From assembly GCA_029243545.1 (NCBI GenBank), contig JAQWRV010000006.1, positions 248,001-312,000 of the forward strand: 64,000 bases of DNA, written 5' to 3'. Every line of letters starts with the position of its first letter. Within the stretch, counting starts at the first letter, position 1. Shown here in pieces: positions 35,539-45,147 of this stretch. The translations under genes were made by a program, and so were the position numbers. The notes beneath the pieces were generated by a model, which saw nothing but the letters and a program-made list of their open reading frames with translations, was not told the origin of the DNA and ran no database searches. This DNA comes from Rhodospirillaceae bacterium. Its GTDB lineage: Bacteria > Pseudomonadota > Alphaproteobacteria > Rhodospirillales > Rhodospirillaceae.

Positions 35539-37212
35539 ATGACTGACAGCCTGACTATCGCTCTGGCACAGACCAACCCGACGGTCGGCGGCGTGACGGC
35601 CAATGCGGACCTCGTTCGTACGGTCCGGGCCGAATCCGCGAAGGCCGGTGCTGATGTGGTGGTGTTTTCGGAACTGAATATCAGCGGTTATCCGCCGGAA
35701 GATTTGGTGTTCCGGCCGTCGTTTCTCGATGCCGTAGAAGAAGAAGTAAACAAACTCGCCGCGGAAACCGCAGACGGTGGCCCTGCGCTGATCATCGGTG
35801 CGCCGTGGCGGGATGGCGAGGCCTGTTACAACGCCGTTTTGGCGCTCGATGGTGGCGAGATCAAAGGTGCACGGTTCAAGCATCATTTGCCTAATTACGG
35901 CGTGTTTGATGAAAAGCGGGTGTTTGCCTCGGGTCCTTTGGCCGGCCCCGTCGTGGTGCGCGGGGTGCGTCTCGGTCTGATGGTCTGTGAAGACATGTGG
36001 TTTGAAGACAGCGCCGAGACTTTGTCCGAAACCGGTGCGGAAATCCTTATTGTCCCGAACGGTTCACCGTTTGAGTTGGACAAAGACGATGTACGCCTCA
36101 GCCATGCCGTTGCCCGCGTTTCTGAAAGCGGATTGCCTTTGGTTTACGTCAATCAAGTTGGCGGTCAGGATGACCTCGCCTTTGATGGCGGCTCCTTCGT
36201 GCTCAATGCAAGCCGTGTCCTCGCTGTTCAGGCCAAGTGGTGGCAAACCGAAACAGTTCTTACGTCATGGACGAAGAACGGTGATGCTTGGACGTCCGCT
36301 GAAGGGGAGCGTGCCGCGCCGCCGGACCGGCTGGACAATATTTACCAGGCCATGATGCTGGGGCTGCGCGACTACGTCGTCAAAAACAGATTTCCAGGCG
36401 TTGTTCTTGGACTCTCCGGCGGGATTGATAGCGCCATCAGCGCCGTTGTCGCGGCCGACGCGCTGGGCCCGGATAAAGTCCACTGTGTCATGATGCCTTC
36501 GCCGTATACGTCGCAGGACAGCCTCGATGATGCGACTGCCTTGGCCGAGAACCTCGGCGTCAAGTTAGACAGCATCAACATTGGTTATGCCATGGAGGCG
36601 TTCGGCGGTATGCTCGCGCCACACTTCAGCGGCACGACGCCCGACACCACAGAAGAAAACATTCAATCGCGGATTCGTGGCCTGACGCTCATGGCCTTGT
36701 CCAACAAGTTTGGCAGCATGGTGTTGTCCACGGGCAATAAGTCGGAAGTCAGCGTTGGTTACGCCACCCTCTACGGCGACATGTGCGGCGGCTTTAACGT
36801 GCTGAAAGACGTCTATAAGACGACGGTCACAGCTTTGAGTGATTGGCGCAATAAACACAAACCTGAAGGGGCGCTTGGTCCCGAAGGGGCGGTGATGCCC
36901 GAACGCATTATCACCAAACCACCGACAGCTGAATTACGGCCTGACCAGAAGGATGAAGACTCTTTGCCGCCCTATGCAGAGTTGGATGCCATCCTCAAAG
37001 GCTTTATCGAAAACGAGCGCAGTATTTCCGACATGATCGCCGATAGTTATGAAGACGACACGGTGCGCCGGATTTGGCGTCTTTTGCGTATCGCGGAATA
37101 CAAACGCCGCCAGGCCTCCCCAGGTGTTAAAATTAGTCATCTGTCCTTTGGCCGTGACCATCGTTATCCCATCACCAACGCCTTCGACGGCGATGCCCCG
37201 AAGAACGTGTGA
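35539..37212 (+). CDS. nadE: NAD+ synthase, glutamine-dependent
   Basis: The 557-residue protein completes NAD synthesis by amidating nicotinic acid adenine dinucleotide with glutamine nitrogen. The N-terminal nitrilase-type glutaminase has the catalytic Glu in 'VVFSELNISGYPPEDL', the Lys in 'KHHLPNYGVFDEKRVF' and the Cys in 'LGLMVCEDMWFED' near residue 153. The C-terminal synthetase has the ATP loop 'VLGLSGGIDSAISA' near residue 290 and 'LSTGNKSEVSVGYATLYGDMCGG'. The two-domain length matches the family. The gene is 42 bases after aroG and 3 bases before gltX. Confidence 0.96.
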   Translation: MTDSLTIALAQTNPTVGGVTANADLVRTVRAESAKAGADVVVFSELNISGYPPEDLVFRPSFLDAVEEEVNKLAAETADGGPALIIGAPWRDGEACYNAVLALDGGEIKGARFKHHLPNYGVFDEKRVFASGPLAGPVVVRGVRLGLMVCEDMWFEDSAETLSETGAEILIVPNGSPFELDKDDVRLSHAVARVSESGLPLVYVNQVGGQDDLAFDGGSFVLNASRVLAVQAKWWQTETVLTSWTKNGDAWTSAEGERAAPPDRLDNIYQAMMLGLRDYVVKNRFPGVVLGLSGGIDSAISAVVAADALGPDKVHCVMMPSPYTSQDSLDDATALAENLGVKLDSINIGYAMEAFGGMLAPHFSGTTPDTTEENIQSRIRGLTLMALSNKFGSMVLSTGNKSEVSVGYATLYGDMCGGFNVLKDVYKTTVTALSDWRNKHKPEGALGPEGAVMPERIITKPPTAELRPDQKDEDSLPPYAELDAILKGFIENERSISDMIADSYEDDTVRRIWRLLRIAEYKRRQASPGVKISHLSFGRDHRYPITNAFDGDAPKNV

Positions 37213-37215
37213 TCT

Positions 37216-38574
37216 ATGAGTACTGTTGTCCGTTTTGCCCCAAGTCCCACCGGCAAATTGCATGTGGGTAATGTGCGTCTAGCGCTTATCAATTGGCTCT
37301 ATGCCCGTAAAGCCGGCGGGGAATTTATTCTCCGTTTCGATGATACCGATGCCGCGCGCAGCAAGGAAGAATACGTCGAGGGCATCCGCCGCGACCTTAC
37401 TTGGATTGGCATCGACTGGGACCGGGAAGAACGCCAGTCCACCCGCATGGATCAGTATGTTGCTGCAGCGGACAAGCTTAAGGCAGAAGGGCGCATTTAT
37501 CCCTGCTACGACACGTCTGAAGAATTGGATTTCAAACGCAAACGACTACGCGCCCAGCACAAACCGCCGATCTATGATCGCAGCGCTCTGGATCTTTCCG
37601 ACCAAGACCGCGCCAAATTGGAAGCGGAAGGCCGCAAGCCTCATTGGCGCTTCAAGCTTAACCACGGCGACGTGGTCTGGACCGATTTAGTGCGCGGTGA
37701 CTGTCGCTACAACACCGCGAACATCAGTGACCCGGTGGTCATCCGTGAAGACGGCACCTTTCTCTATTTGTTGCCGTCTGTGGTCGACGATCTTGATTAC
37801 GGTGTGACCCATATCATTCGTGGTGAGGATCACGCCACCAACGGCGCCGTCCAGTTGGAAATGTTAGAAGCGGTGTCACCGGGCGCCACTGTTACGTTTG
37901 CCCATGTGTCTTTGCTAGCCGGTGCCAGTGGTGAGGGGCTGTCCAAACGCGCTGGTTCTCTTGGCCTGGAAGATCTGCGCGATGAGGGCCTGGAGCCCAT
38001 AGCTGTTGCCAGCCTACTGGCCCACCTCGGCAGTTCCGAGGCTGTAGAGGTTTTCGCCGGCATGAATGCAGTCGTTGAGGATTTCAATATCGGGAATTTC
38101 AGCCGGTCGACAGCGAAGTTCGATGCCCACGATCTCGAGTTCCTCAACGCCAAGGTGTTGCACGATATGCCCTACGCGGAGGCGGAACCGCGTCTTAAGG
38201 CGCTCGGCTTGGACGAGGCGGTTCTGGCCGAAAAAGGCGAGGCGTTTTGGATGGCCGTGCGCGGAAACCTCAAACTGTTTAAAGACGCCGCGAATTGGTG
38301 GACCATCTGTTTCGATGCCCATGCCCCGTCTATTGAGGACACTGACTTTATGGCTGAGGCTGCCGCTCTTTTACCCGAGGAGCCCTGGGGGGGCGACACC
38401 TGGAGCCAATGGACCGGTGCCGTCAAGGAAACCACCGGCCGCAAGGGCAAAGGGTTATTTCTGCCGCTGCGCATGGCGTTGACCGGTTTGGGTCATGGCC
38501 CTGAACTCAAGCTGTTGTTGCCTCTCATGGGCCGTGACCGTGCGCTTAAGCGTGTCCAAGGCCTAACAGCCTGA
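37216..38574 (+). CDS. gltX: Glutamate-tRNA ligase
   Basis: The 452-residue class I synthetase has the HIGH-type motif as 'SPTGKLHVGNVRLALINW' near residue 9 and the KMSKS equivalent as 'GLSKRAGSLGLEDLRDEG' near residue 237. The anticodon-binding part ends 'LGHGPELKLLLPLMGRDRALKRVQG'. Many alphaproteobacteria carry two GltX paralogues, one of which charges tRNA-Gln with glutamate for later amidation, and I cannot tell which one this is. It follows nadE by 3 bases and precedes trmJ by 14 bases in one operon. Confidence 0.94.
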   Translation: MSTVVRFAPSPTGKLHVGNVRLALINWLYARKAGGEFILRFDDTDAARSKEEYVEGIRRDLTWIGIDWDREERQSTRMDQYVAAADKLKAEGRIYPCYDTSEELDFKRKRLRAQHKPPIYDRSALDLSDQDRAKLEAEGRKPHWRFKLNHGDVVWTDLVRGDCRYNTANISDPVVIREDGTFLYLLPSVVDDLDYGVTHIIRGEDHATNGAVQLEMLEAVSPGATVTFAHVSLLAGASGEGLSKRAGSLGLEDLRDEGLEPIAVASLLAHLGSSEAVEVFAGMNAVVEDFNIGNFSRSTAKFDAHDLEFLNAKVLHDMPYAEAEPRLKALGLDEAVLAEKGEAFWMAVRGNLKLFKDAANWWTICFDAHAPSIEDTDFMAEAAALLPEEPWGGDTWSQWTGAVKETTGRKGKGLFLPLRMALTGLGHGPELKLLLPLMGRDRALKRVQGLTA

Positions 38575-38588
38575 GCTGAGGTCGGACG

Positions 38589-39392
38589 ATGACAGGCACT
38601 GACAGCACCCAGAACCCCGTCACGCCAGCCGGAGGTCCGGCAATTATCCTCGTGGAGACCCAGTTGGCCGAGAACATCGGGACAACCTCACGGGCCATGT
38701 ACAATTGCGGCCTTACCGACCTGCGTTTGGTAAAACCGCGTCAGAATTGGTTATCTCCTCGGGCACTCGCTGCTTCCTCTGGCGCGGTCAACGTTTTGGA
38801 AGCCGCGCAGGTCTACGAAAGCACGGAAGAGGCCGTTGCCGACCTGGAGTTTGTTGCGGCGACGACGGCGCGTCCACGTGACAATGTGAAACCCGTCTGG
38901 ACCCCGCGTCACGCCGGTGGCGAATTCGCCGCCCGTGCTGCATCGAACATGAAGCTCGGCATTCTATACGGGCGCGAGAAGTCCGGTTTGAAAAATGAAG
39001 ATGTCAGCTTGGCTGATGTCATTATCGAAGTGCCGCTGAATCCTGCCTATTCCTCACTCAATCTGGCTCAGGCGGTCTTGGTTGTCGCCTATGAGTGGTT
39101 CCAGGCCACGCAATCCAGTGAAGCCGTGACCATGCCCTATCGCGAGACCCGCCCGGCCACTAAGGATGAACTCACCACGCTCTTTGATCACCTTGAACAC
39201 GAGCTCGATGAGAGCGGATTCCTCCGGGTTAAAGAAAAGCGCCCTAGTATGATCTTGGCGTTACGCGCGCTTCTGCAACGTGCGTCCCTGACAGAACAGG
39301 AAGTGCGCACGCTGCATGGCGTTGTTACGGAATTGCGCTACGGCAACCGGGAAGACTTCCTTCGCAAATACGAGTGGAAACGCAAGGAGTAG
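38589..39392 (+). CDS. trmJ: tRNA (cytidine/uridine-2'-O)-methyltransferase TrmJ-like
   Basis: A 267-residue SPOUT-fold enzyme. 'PAIILVETQLAENIGTTSRAMYNCGL' at the N-terminus, 'LGILYGREKSGLKNEDVSLAD' near residue 125 and 'VPLNPAYSSLNLAQAVLVVAYEW' near 148 are the three conserved motifs that form the knotted S-adenosylmethionine site. The C-terminal extension of about 90 residues is the TrmJ type, which methylates the ribose at tRNA position 32. It follows gltX at once, which fits a role in tRNA maturation. Confidence 0.88.
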   Translation: MTGTDSTQNPVTPAGGPAIILVETQLAENIGTTSRAMYNCGLTDLRLVKPRQNWLSPRALAASSGAVNVLEAAQVYESTEEAVADLEFVAATTARPRDNVKPVWTPRHAGGEFAARAASNMKLGILYGREKSGLKNEDVSLADVIIEVPLNPAYSSLNLAQAVLVVAYEWFQATQSSEAVTMPYRETRPATKDELTTLFDHLEHELDESGFLRVKEKRPSMILALRALLQRASLTEQEVRTLHGVVTELRYGNREDFLRKYEWKRKE

Positions 39393-39809
39393 TGCGTCGC
39401 TCCAAGTGCCGGCCCAAGTGGTTGCGAAGACTTATGCGGTTGCGCTGCGTTTCGACAGTGTGCGCTATTTTGTCATTACGGAGCGGGTGACCGGGTACCA
39501 GGCGCCTTTCGGTATTATTCGCTTTCATGAGCTTGGTTTGGCGGATTAGTGGCCCCTAAGGAGGCAGGGGGGGGGCCCTCAAAGGCCAAAAAGATTGTTG
39601 CTTAACTGCATCGGTCTGGGACTGATCTGTGATCCTTCCGCCAGGCAGGCGTGTTTGCCGCCTCAAATCGTTGACTTCCTTGGTTTTTTCCCGTAACCCG
39701 AAAGTCTATTCCCGGGAATGTGGGTGGTGCATAACCCCGCTGGTTGGCAATTGCAGATTGAGCTTCCAGACTACCGGGACAAAAAGAGATAAAAAACAGC
39801 GAGTTACAC
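39393..39809. other. 417-base gap between trmJ and rpsD; candidate rpsD leader
   Basis: No convincing gene. Short ORFs on both strands here lack codon structure or ribosome-binding sites. It holds a run of nine Gs near 39567-39576 and a candidate promoter at 39671-39699. Ribosomal protein S4 regulates its own mRNA in enterobacteria, but I found no matching structure. Confidence 0.5.
39671..39699 (+). promoter_or_regulatory. Candidate rpsD promoter
   Basis: TTGACT (39671-39676) and TAACCC (39694-39699) are 17 bases apart, about 110 bases before the rpsD start. The -35 box is good and the -10 box is poor. Confidence 0.35.
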
Positions 39810-40424
39810 ATGACTAATCGTATTTCGTCGAAATACAAAATCGACCGCCGTCTCGGCGTGAACCTTTGGGGACGGCCAAAAAGCCCCATAAATAAACGCG
39901 ATTACGGCCCTGGCCAGCATGGTCAGCGCCGGCGCAAGCCGTCTGATTACGGCATTCAGCTCATGGCCAAGCAAAAGCTTAAGGGCTATTACGGCAATAT
40001 CTCGGAAAAGCAGTTCCGGCGCTACTACAAGGAAGCCGTTCGGCGCACAGGCGACACCTCGGAAAACCTCATTGGAATTCTTGAGTGCCGCTTGGATGCT
40101 CTGGTCTACCGCATGAAGTTTGTGCCGACCGTGTTCTCCGCCCGCCAATTCGTCAGCCACGGCCATGTGAAGGTCAACGGCGTCAAGGTGACAATCCCAT
40201 CCTATATGGTGAAGATCGGCGATAAGATCGAACTGCGCGATAAAGCCAAGACCATGGGTCTGGTGCTGGATGCCATGGAATCGGTGGAACGCGATATTCC
40301 AGATTACGTGGACGTGGATCACAACATTGGCAAAGGCAGCATGACCCGTGTGCCTTCGCTGGCCGACGTGCCTTACCCGGTACAAATGGAACCTAATCTG
40401 GTGGTAGAATATTACTCGCGTTAG
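39810..40424 (+). CDS. rpsD: 30S ribosomal protein S4
   Basis: The 204-residue primary rRNA-binding protein of the small subunit. It starts '[26 protein letters not shown]', has the C-minus layout of alphaproteobacterial S4 ('[16 protein letters not shown]'), and the S4 RNA-binding domain '[33 protein letters not shown]' lies around residues 92-125. It ends in TAG, showing that TAG works as a stop in an essential gene here. It stands alone with a strong terminator downstream. Confidence 0.97.
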   Translation: MTNRISSKYKIDRRLGVNLWGRPKSPINKRDYGPGQHGQRRRKPSDYGIQLMAKQKLKGYYGNISEKQFRRYYKEAVRRTGDTSENLIGILECRLDALVYRMKFVPTVFSARQFVSHGHVKVNGVKVTIPSYMVKIGDKIELRDKAKTMGLVLDAMESVERDIPDYVDVDHNIGKGSMTRVPSLADVPYPVQMEPNLVVEYYSR

Positions 40425-40496
40425 ATACGAGTATTACAGCCGGTAACGGTCCTTAGAATTGGTTGATCACCGGTTCGCAGAATAGAGTTTCAAGAA

Positions 40497-40523
40497 AGGC
40501 CCCATCGTAAGGCGGGGTCTTTT
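40497..40523 (+). terminator. Rho-independent terminator of rpsD
   Basis: AGGCCCC and GGGGTCT pair (one G-T) around a 10-base loop, followed by TTT, 73 bases after the rpsD stop. The remaining gap to 40739 shows no gene. Confidence 0.75.
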
Positions 40524-40739
40524 CCTTATCAGGGGTTTATTCCTTCGGCGCTTAAGTTATTCTGTGCCGGTCCGTCTTACTCCCATTCGACAACGCCATA
40601 ATAGGCGGTGACTTCTCCCGCGCTTCCTTAAGAATTGTTATTCAAAAAATAAAATCCGACTGCGTAAATTCTTGATTTTGCGGAGGTCTGGTTCTTATTT
40701 CCAATATACAGGCTCGGTTTTGGCCATTATGGGTAAGCT

Positions 40740-41501
40740 ATGAATTCACAGTCACCCGATACCGCTGCTCTTTTCGGCGATCCGACGTCTATGACCGTCG
40801 AGTCAGGGGCAGGAAACATCACCGTTTTGTTCCCCGACGTGGGCAATACGCGCAGGCATGTCCAACGCATACTCACGGGATTGGATTATAGCGTTCTGCC
40901 CATAGAGGGGTACACCGCGGACACCATCGTTGATATCGGCGCCAACATCGGTGGGTTTGCGCTTTACATGAATCAGCAGTTTCCCGACGCCCGGTGCGTT
41001 TGCTTTGAGCCATCACCCGGCGCGTTCAACTACTTGGCTGAGAACACCAAAGACATTCCTAATATTACGGCCCACCACTTGGGGCTGTTCTCACACGATT
41101 CCGAGATGACCTTGTTCGACGGTGCGTCACAGGGGCTGCAAAGTTCTCTCTATGCCAGCGCTGAAACCTCACAGTCCGGCACCACCGTGACCCTGCGCCA
41201 CGCCGAGCGGGCTCTGGAAGAATTCGGTCCCAAGCACATATCCATTCTAAAAGTCGATACGGAAGGCGCAGAAATGCCCATTCTGTCGACCCTGGCCATT
41301 CGGCTTGGCGATGTTGATCAGATTTATCTTGAATATCATTCGGAACAAGACCGCCGCGAGATCGATACGCTTTTAGTTGAGACACATGTGCTGGCCGGCG
41401 CTTCGGCCAAGGCGGTCCATCGTGGCACCAACCACTACCTCAACAAAGCGTTGTTAGAGGCGTATCCGGATCTCAATGTCTTGAAGATTGCACGGACGTA
41501 G
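40740..41501 (+). CDS. FkbM family methyltransferase
   Basis: A 253-residue SAM-dependent methyltransferase. Motif I reads 'TIVDIGANIGGFALYMNQ' near residue 62, followed by the acidic 'VCFEPSPGAFNYL' near 87, and the FkbM signature 'ISILKVDTEGAEMPIL' near 170 with 'IYLEYHSEQD' after it. The family O-methylates sugars, polyketides or lipids, so the substrate here is open. The upstream 'GYTADTIVDIGA' region and the length are normal. It precedes the Tat-export cluster by 134 bases but has no export signal, so it may belong to a separate unit. Confidence 0.85.
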   Translation: MNSQSPDTAALFGDPTSMTVESGAGNITVLFPDVGNTRRHVQRILTGLDYSVLPIEGYTADTIVDIGANIGGFALYMNQQFPDARCVCFEPSPGAFNYLAENTKDIPNITAHHLGLFSHDSEMTLFDGASQGLQSSLYASAETSQSGTTVTLRHAERALEEFGPKHISILKVDTEGAEMPILSTLAIRLGDVDQIYLEYHSEQDRREIDTLLVETHVLAGASAKAVHRGTNHYLNKALLEAYPDLNVLKIART

Positions 41502-41635
41502 TCCGTATGGACTGAATCTGACCCTTTCTGACCAACCTGTGCACGTCTTACCAAGTTTTGTATTGCTTGCTTCAGCCTATCCCACTAGCCATATGCTCAT
41601 AAGCGCCCAATACGCCCTAAACGCAGGAATTCCTG

Positions 41636-43942
41636 ATGAAATTGTCCCGCCGCAGCATGATTGTCTCAGGAATCGCAGCCGGGGGTGGCCTGGCCGTCGC
41701 CTATGGCCTTGAAACCCTTAAGGATGGCGAGTCCCGGCCCAAATTCGCGGCGTCGACGCCAGAATCCTTCGTTCTCCACGCCTATGTGAAAATCCGCCCC
41801 GACGGTAAAATCAGCGTCGCCGTGCCCCAGGCCGAGCTCGGGCAGGGGGTCACCACCGCAATTCCCATGATGGCGGCTGAAGAGCTGGATGCCGACTGGA
41901 ATGACGTCAGCTATGAACTGGCGCCGTTGGACAAAGATTACGGCTCCTACGCCATCGCCGAGGCGGTGCCGATCATTTTTATGGAGCCCGGCACCACGGC
42001 CGATCTCACCCGCGCCGCGCTCTACAAAATTACGCCGCTCATCGGCATGACCATGACCGGCGGGTCTTCGACCGTGCTCGGTAACTACACCTATGTGCGC
42101 ACCGCCGGTGCGGCGGCTCGTCAGATGCTGCTTCAGGCAGCGGCGGAGCGCCTTGACGTTCCCCATAGCGAGTTGACCACGTCCAAAAGTAAAGTCATCC
42201 ACGCCGCCTCTAATCGCACTCTTACTTACGGCGAGCTTGCTGAAGCCGCTGCTGCGTTTGAACCCGGCGACGGTGAAAACTGGAAAGATGAGGCTGATTT
42301 CTCCATCCTTGGTTATCCACTCACTCGTTTGGATACGCCGGAGAAAGTCGACGGCTCGGCCACGTATGGGATTGATGTGCAATTGCCCGGCATGAAGTTC
42401 GCCGCCATTCGTCACAGCCCCGCGTTCGGTGGCACCCTCAAATCCTACGATGCCGACAGGGCCATGGCCCATAAAGGTGTTATCGCTGTGGTGCCGGTGC
42501 AAGATAACGCCGTCGCCGTGGTTGCCGGTAATACGTGGACGGCGCAGAAGGCCCTCAACGACATGCCGGTGGAGTGGACCCCGCCTGAAGGTGAACTCTT
42601 CAGCACCGGCAAGGCCCTCAAAGAATACGCCTCGCTGTTTGATGCCCAAGGCGCCAACGTGCTCACGGAAGACGAAGCCTTCGCCGCAGCCTGGGAAACC
42701 AATACCACCACCATCGAAGCGGTCTACGAAACGCCCTATCTCGCCCACGTCTGTATGGAACCCATGGGCGCCACGGCGCTTTATGAAGGGTCGACCACCG
42801 ACGATCCCGAAGATGGGTCCATCACCGTATGGTCGCCGAGCCAGTCCATGAGCCAGACCGCCACCCAGGCGCAGCGCATCACCGGCGTCAAAAAAGAGAA
42901 CGTTGACGTGCACGCCACCCTCATGGGCGGTGGATTTGGCCGCCGTGCCGATATGGATTTCGTCCGCCAGGTGTCCGATATCGCCCGGCAAATGCCTGGC
43001 ACGCCTATTAAGCTCACCTGGAGCCGTGAAGAAGACGTCCAGCAGGATACTTATCGTCCGGCCACAGCAGCGCGTTTCCGCGCCGGGCTTGACGCCGACG
43101 GCACTATGACGGCGCTCGATTTTGTCATCGTCGGTAAGCCGGTGGGTGCCGACTTCAACACCCGCAACGGTAGCTTTGTGCCCATGGCACCGGAAAATGA
43201 CGTCAGCATGGTCTCGCCCATGAGCAATTCACCCTATGCTTTTCCTGCTGTGCGCTTAGCCCTCAACGCGCAGAGCAATCCGGTGCCCAACGGCAACTGG
43301 CGCAGTGTGTCCATGTCCCACAACGCCTTCTATCAGGAAGCCTTTATGAACGAGGTTGCCGAAGCGGCGGGGAAAGATCCCATCGTTTTCCGCCGCGAGC
43401 TATTGAGACACAAACCCGAGTTCGTGGCCGTACTGGACACGTTGGAAGAAAAGAGTGACTGGCATACCCCGCTCGCGCCAGGGCCCGACGGCTCAAAACG
43501 GGGCCGCGGTGTGGCTTTCCTCGAGGCATTCGCGTCCATCGTCGGTCAGGTTGTCGAGGTAACTGTGGCCGCTAACGGTGACCTCACCATTGACCGCGTA
43601 GTCAGTGTGGTTGACCCGCATACCATTGTTAATCCGAACATTGTCGAAGCGCAGGTTGAAGGCGCGGTCATCGACGGCCTCTCCACTGCGCTCTACGGCC
43701 AGATCGATGTGGAAGACGGCCGAGTGCAGCAATCCAATTTCGACAGCTACCGCATGATGAAAATGGTTGAAGCGCCGCCACTGATCGAAACCCATGTTAT
43801 GCCCCAGGGCGGCCATCCCGGCGGCATGGGTGAGGTCGGTCTGCCCGGCGTGGCCCCGGCTCTGACTGCTGCGATCTATAACGCCACCGGCCAGCGTATC
43901 CGCCAATTGCCGATCGCCATTTCCGGCCAGATTTCGGTTTAG
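41636..43942 (+). CDS. Tat-exported molybdenum hydroxylase large subunit (IorB/xanthine dehydrogenase family)
   Basis: The 768-residue protein starts at ATG 41636 after AGGAA. Its N-terminus 'KLSRRSMIVSGIAAGGGLAVAYG' is a twin-arginine signal, so it should be exported folded with its cofactor. The body matches the isoquinoline 1-oxidoreductase beta-type subunit that binds molybdopterin: 'PQAELGQGVTTAIPMMAAEELDADW', 'ATLMGGGFGRRADMDF' near residue 428, and the catalytic Glu region 'GMGEVGLPGVAPAL' near 730. Such subunits hydroxylate N-heterocycles or oxidise aldehydes and need a small 2Fe-2S partner. None is adjacent on either side, so electron transfer must come from elsewhere. Coding sequence here is more GC-rich than in neighbouring regions. 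Confidence 0.88.
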   Translation: MKLSRRSMIVSGIAAGGGLAVAYGLETLKDGESRPKFAASTPESFVLHAYVKIRPDGKISVAVPQAELGQGVTTAIPMMAAEELDADWNDVSYELAPLDKDYGSYAIAEAVPIIFMEPGTTADLTRAALYKITPLIGMTMTGGSSTVLGNYTYVRTAGAAARQMLLQAAAERLDVPHSELTTSKSKVIHAASNRTLTYGELAEAAAAFEPGDGENWKDEADFSILGYPLTRLDTPEKVDGSATYGIDVQLPGMKFAAIRHSPAFGGTLKSYDADRAMAHKGVIAVVPVQDNAVAVVAGNTWTAQKALNDMPVEWTPPEGELFSTGKALKEYASLFDAQGANVLTEDEAFAAAWETNTTTIEAVYETPYLAHVCMEPMGATALYEGSTTDDPEDGSITVWSPSQSMSQTATQAQRITGVKKENVDVHATLMGGGFGRRADMDFVRQVSDIARQMPGTPIKLTWSREEDVQQDTYRPATAARFRAGLDADGTMTALDFVIVGKPVGADFNTRNGSFVPMAPENDVSMVSPMSNSPYAFPAVRLALNAQSNPVPNGNWRSVSMSHNAFYQEAFMNEVAEAAGKDPIVFRRELLRHKPEFVAVLDTLEEKSDWHTPLAPGPDGSKRGRGVAFLEAFASIVGQVVEVTVAANGDLTIDRVVSVVDPHTIVNPNIVEAQVEGAVIDGLSTALYGQIDVEDGRVQQSNFDSYRMMKMVEAPPLIETHVMPQGGHPGGMGEVGLPGVAPALTAAIYNATGQRIRQLPIAISGQISV

Positions 43943-44133
43943 AAACTCCTATTGTCACCATCGTATTTATTGCCAGGGTTCAGGGTATTCTGCACAGCTT
44001 ATGATGCTAGCTCTGGGTCTTCGGAATGAGTCCAAAGATGACTAACTTATAAAGAACCCTCTTACTCCAGTGACTGACGCTGGGGTGAGGCGCTAATATC
44101 ATCCGTGGTTCACTGAGTTGAAGGGATGCATTC

Positions 44134-45147
44134 ATGCAACGTCGGCACCTCATAAAAGGCATTTCGGCACTGGCAGCAGCGGGCGCCGCTGGGCTGTCTC
44201 GCAGCGCTCAAGCGCAAACTCAGGAAACTGAGTCCGTCGCGTGCTATCCCGCGGCCGTCATGCGCATCCCGGTCCTGGTGCCGCTTAGCGCCGATGCCTT
44301 GGAAGATGTGCGCCGGCGCAATGCCGAAGCCATGGTCGACGCCATTGAAAACATGATGCGGGCGGAGACCGTGAAACCCCGCATCGTTGTCTTTCCAGTG
44401 CTTCAATACACCTCGGCGCGCCGCGCCGTGTCGGGGGTACCCATGACCGCCGTTGCCGTTGATCTGGTGACGGAACATTTGGATCAGGGCATTTTCGCAC
44501 CGGTGATAGAGGCCTGCCGCCGTCACAACTGTTATGTGGCCACCAGCACCCAGGAAAAGGTGGCCAAACTTCCCGGCACCTATTTCCACACCGGTTTTAT
44601 TATGGGGCCCGAAGGGCTGGTTCTGCGTTCGCCCAAAGCCCAGGCCCAAAGTGCGCCGTCGGTCAGTTATCTGCGCGACATCAAAGACGATTACCTCAAG
44701 GCGTTTGGTCCTGACTCAATCATGCCGGTGGTGAAAACCCCGCTGGGCACCCTTGCCTGCTTCGTCGAAGGGGAAGCGGAAGTGCTGGAGGCCTCGCGGT
44801 TGCTGGCCTCCAAAGGGGCGGAAGTCATTTTGCACACCAGTATGGAGAGCGATGAAATTCCGTGGCAGGCGCTTAAGCAGGCCATCGGATTTCAAACCCA
44901 CGTGTATCTGCTGACCGGGGCGACGTCGCGCATCATCATGGCCGACGATTCTGCCGGGGAATGGATGGGTGGCGCCTCCACCATCGTCAGGCCGGACGGG
45001 GGCATTCTCGCATCTATCGGCGGACGCGACGAAGGCTACGCCGTGGCCGACGTTAATCTCGCCGCTATCGTTGAAGCCAAAAAGAAATTCGCCCGCAACA
45101 CAGTCCCAGCCTGGCACCTCTACTCCGACCTTTACACGGAAAAGTAA
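44134..45147 (+). CDS. Tat-exported nitrilase-fold protein, probable catalytic Glu missing
   Basis: A 337-residue protein with a twin-arginine signal ('QRRHLIKGISALAAAGAAGLSRSAQAQ'). The remainder follows the carbon-nitrogen hydrolase fold: 'RIVVFPVLQY' near residue 84-92, 'RSPKAQAQ' (candidate Lys168) and 'GTLACFVEGEAEVLEASRLLASKGAEVIL', with Cys209 at the nucleophile position. In active nitrilases the first strand ends P-E with the general base Glu. Here it reads P-V. Cys and a Lys are present, so the enzyme may be inactive, use another base or have a new reaction. It is 191 bases after the molybdenum hydroxylase gene and 218 before the amidohydrolase. Confidence 0.7.
   Translation: MQRRHLIKGISALAAAGAAGLSRSAQAQTQETESVACYPAAVMRIPVLVPLSADALEDVRRRNAEAMVDAIENMMRAETVKPRIVVFPVLQYTSARRAVSGVPMTAVAVDLVTEHLDQGIFAPVIEACRRHNCYVATSTQEKVAKLPGTYFHTGFIMGPEGLVLRSPKAQAQSAPSVSYLRDIKDDYLKAFGPDSIMPVVKTPLGTLACFVEGEAEVLEASRLLASKGAEVILHTSMESDEIPWQALKQAIGFQTHVYLLTGATSRIIMADDSAGEWMGGASTIVRPDGGILASIGGRDEGYAVADVNLAAIVEAKKKFARNTVPAWHLYSDLYTEK

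Noticed and set aside
39316-39549. 77-residue ORF after trmJ
   Set aside because: It starts inside trmJ in another frame and has no ribosome-binding site or recognisable family.
41666-42991. 441-residue minus-strand ORF inside the molybdenum hydroxylase gene
   Set aside because: It mirrors a well-supported coding frame in GC-rich sequence, has Gly/His/Arg-rich composition typical of an antisense shadow, and shows no family motif.
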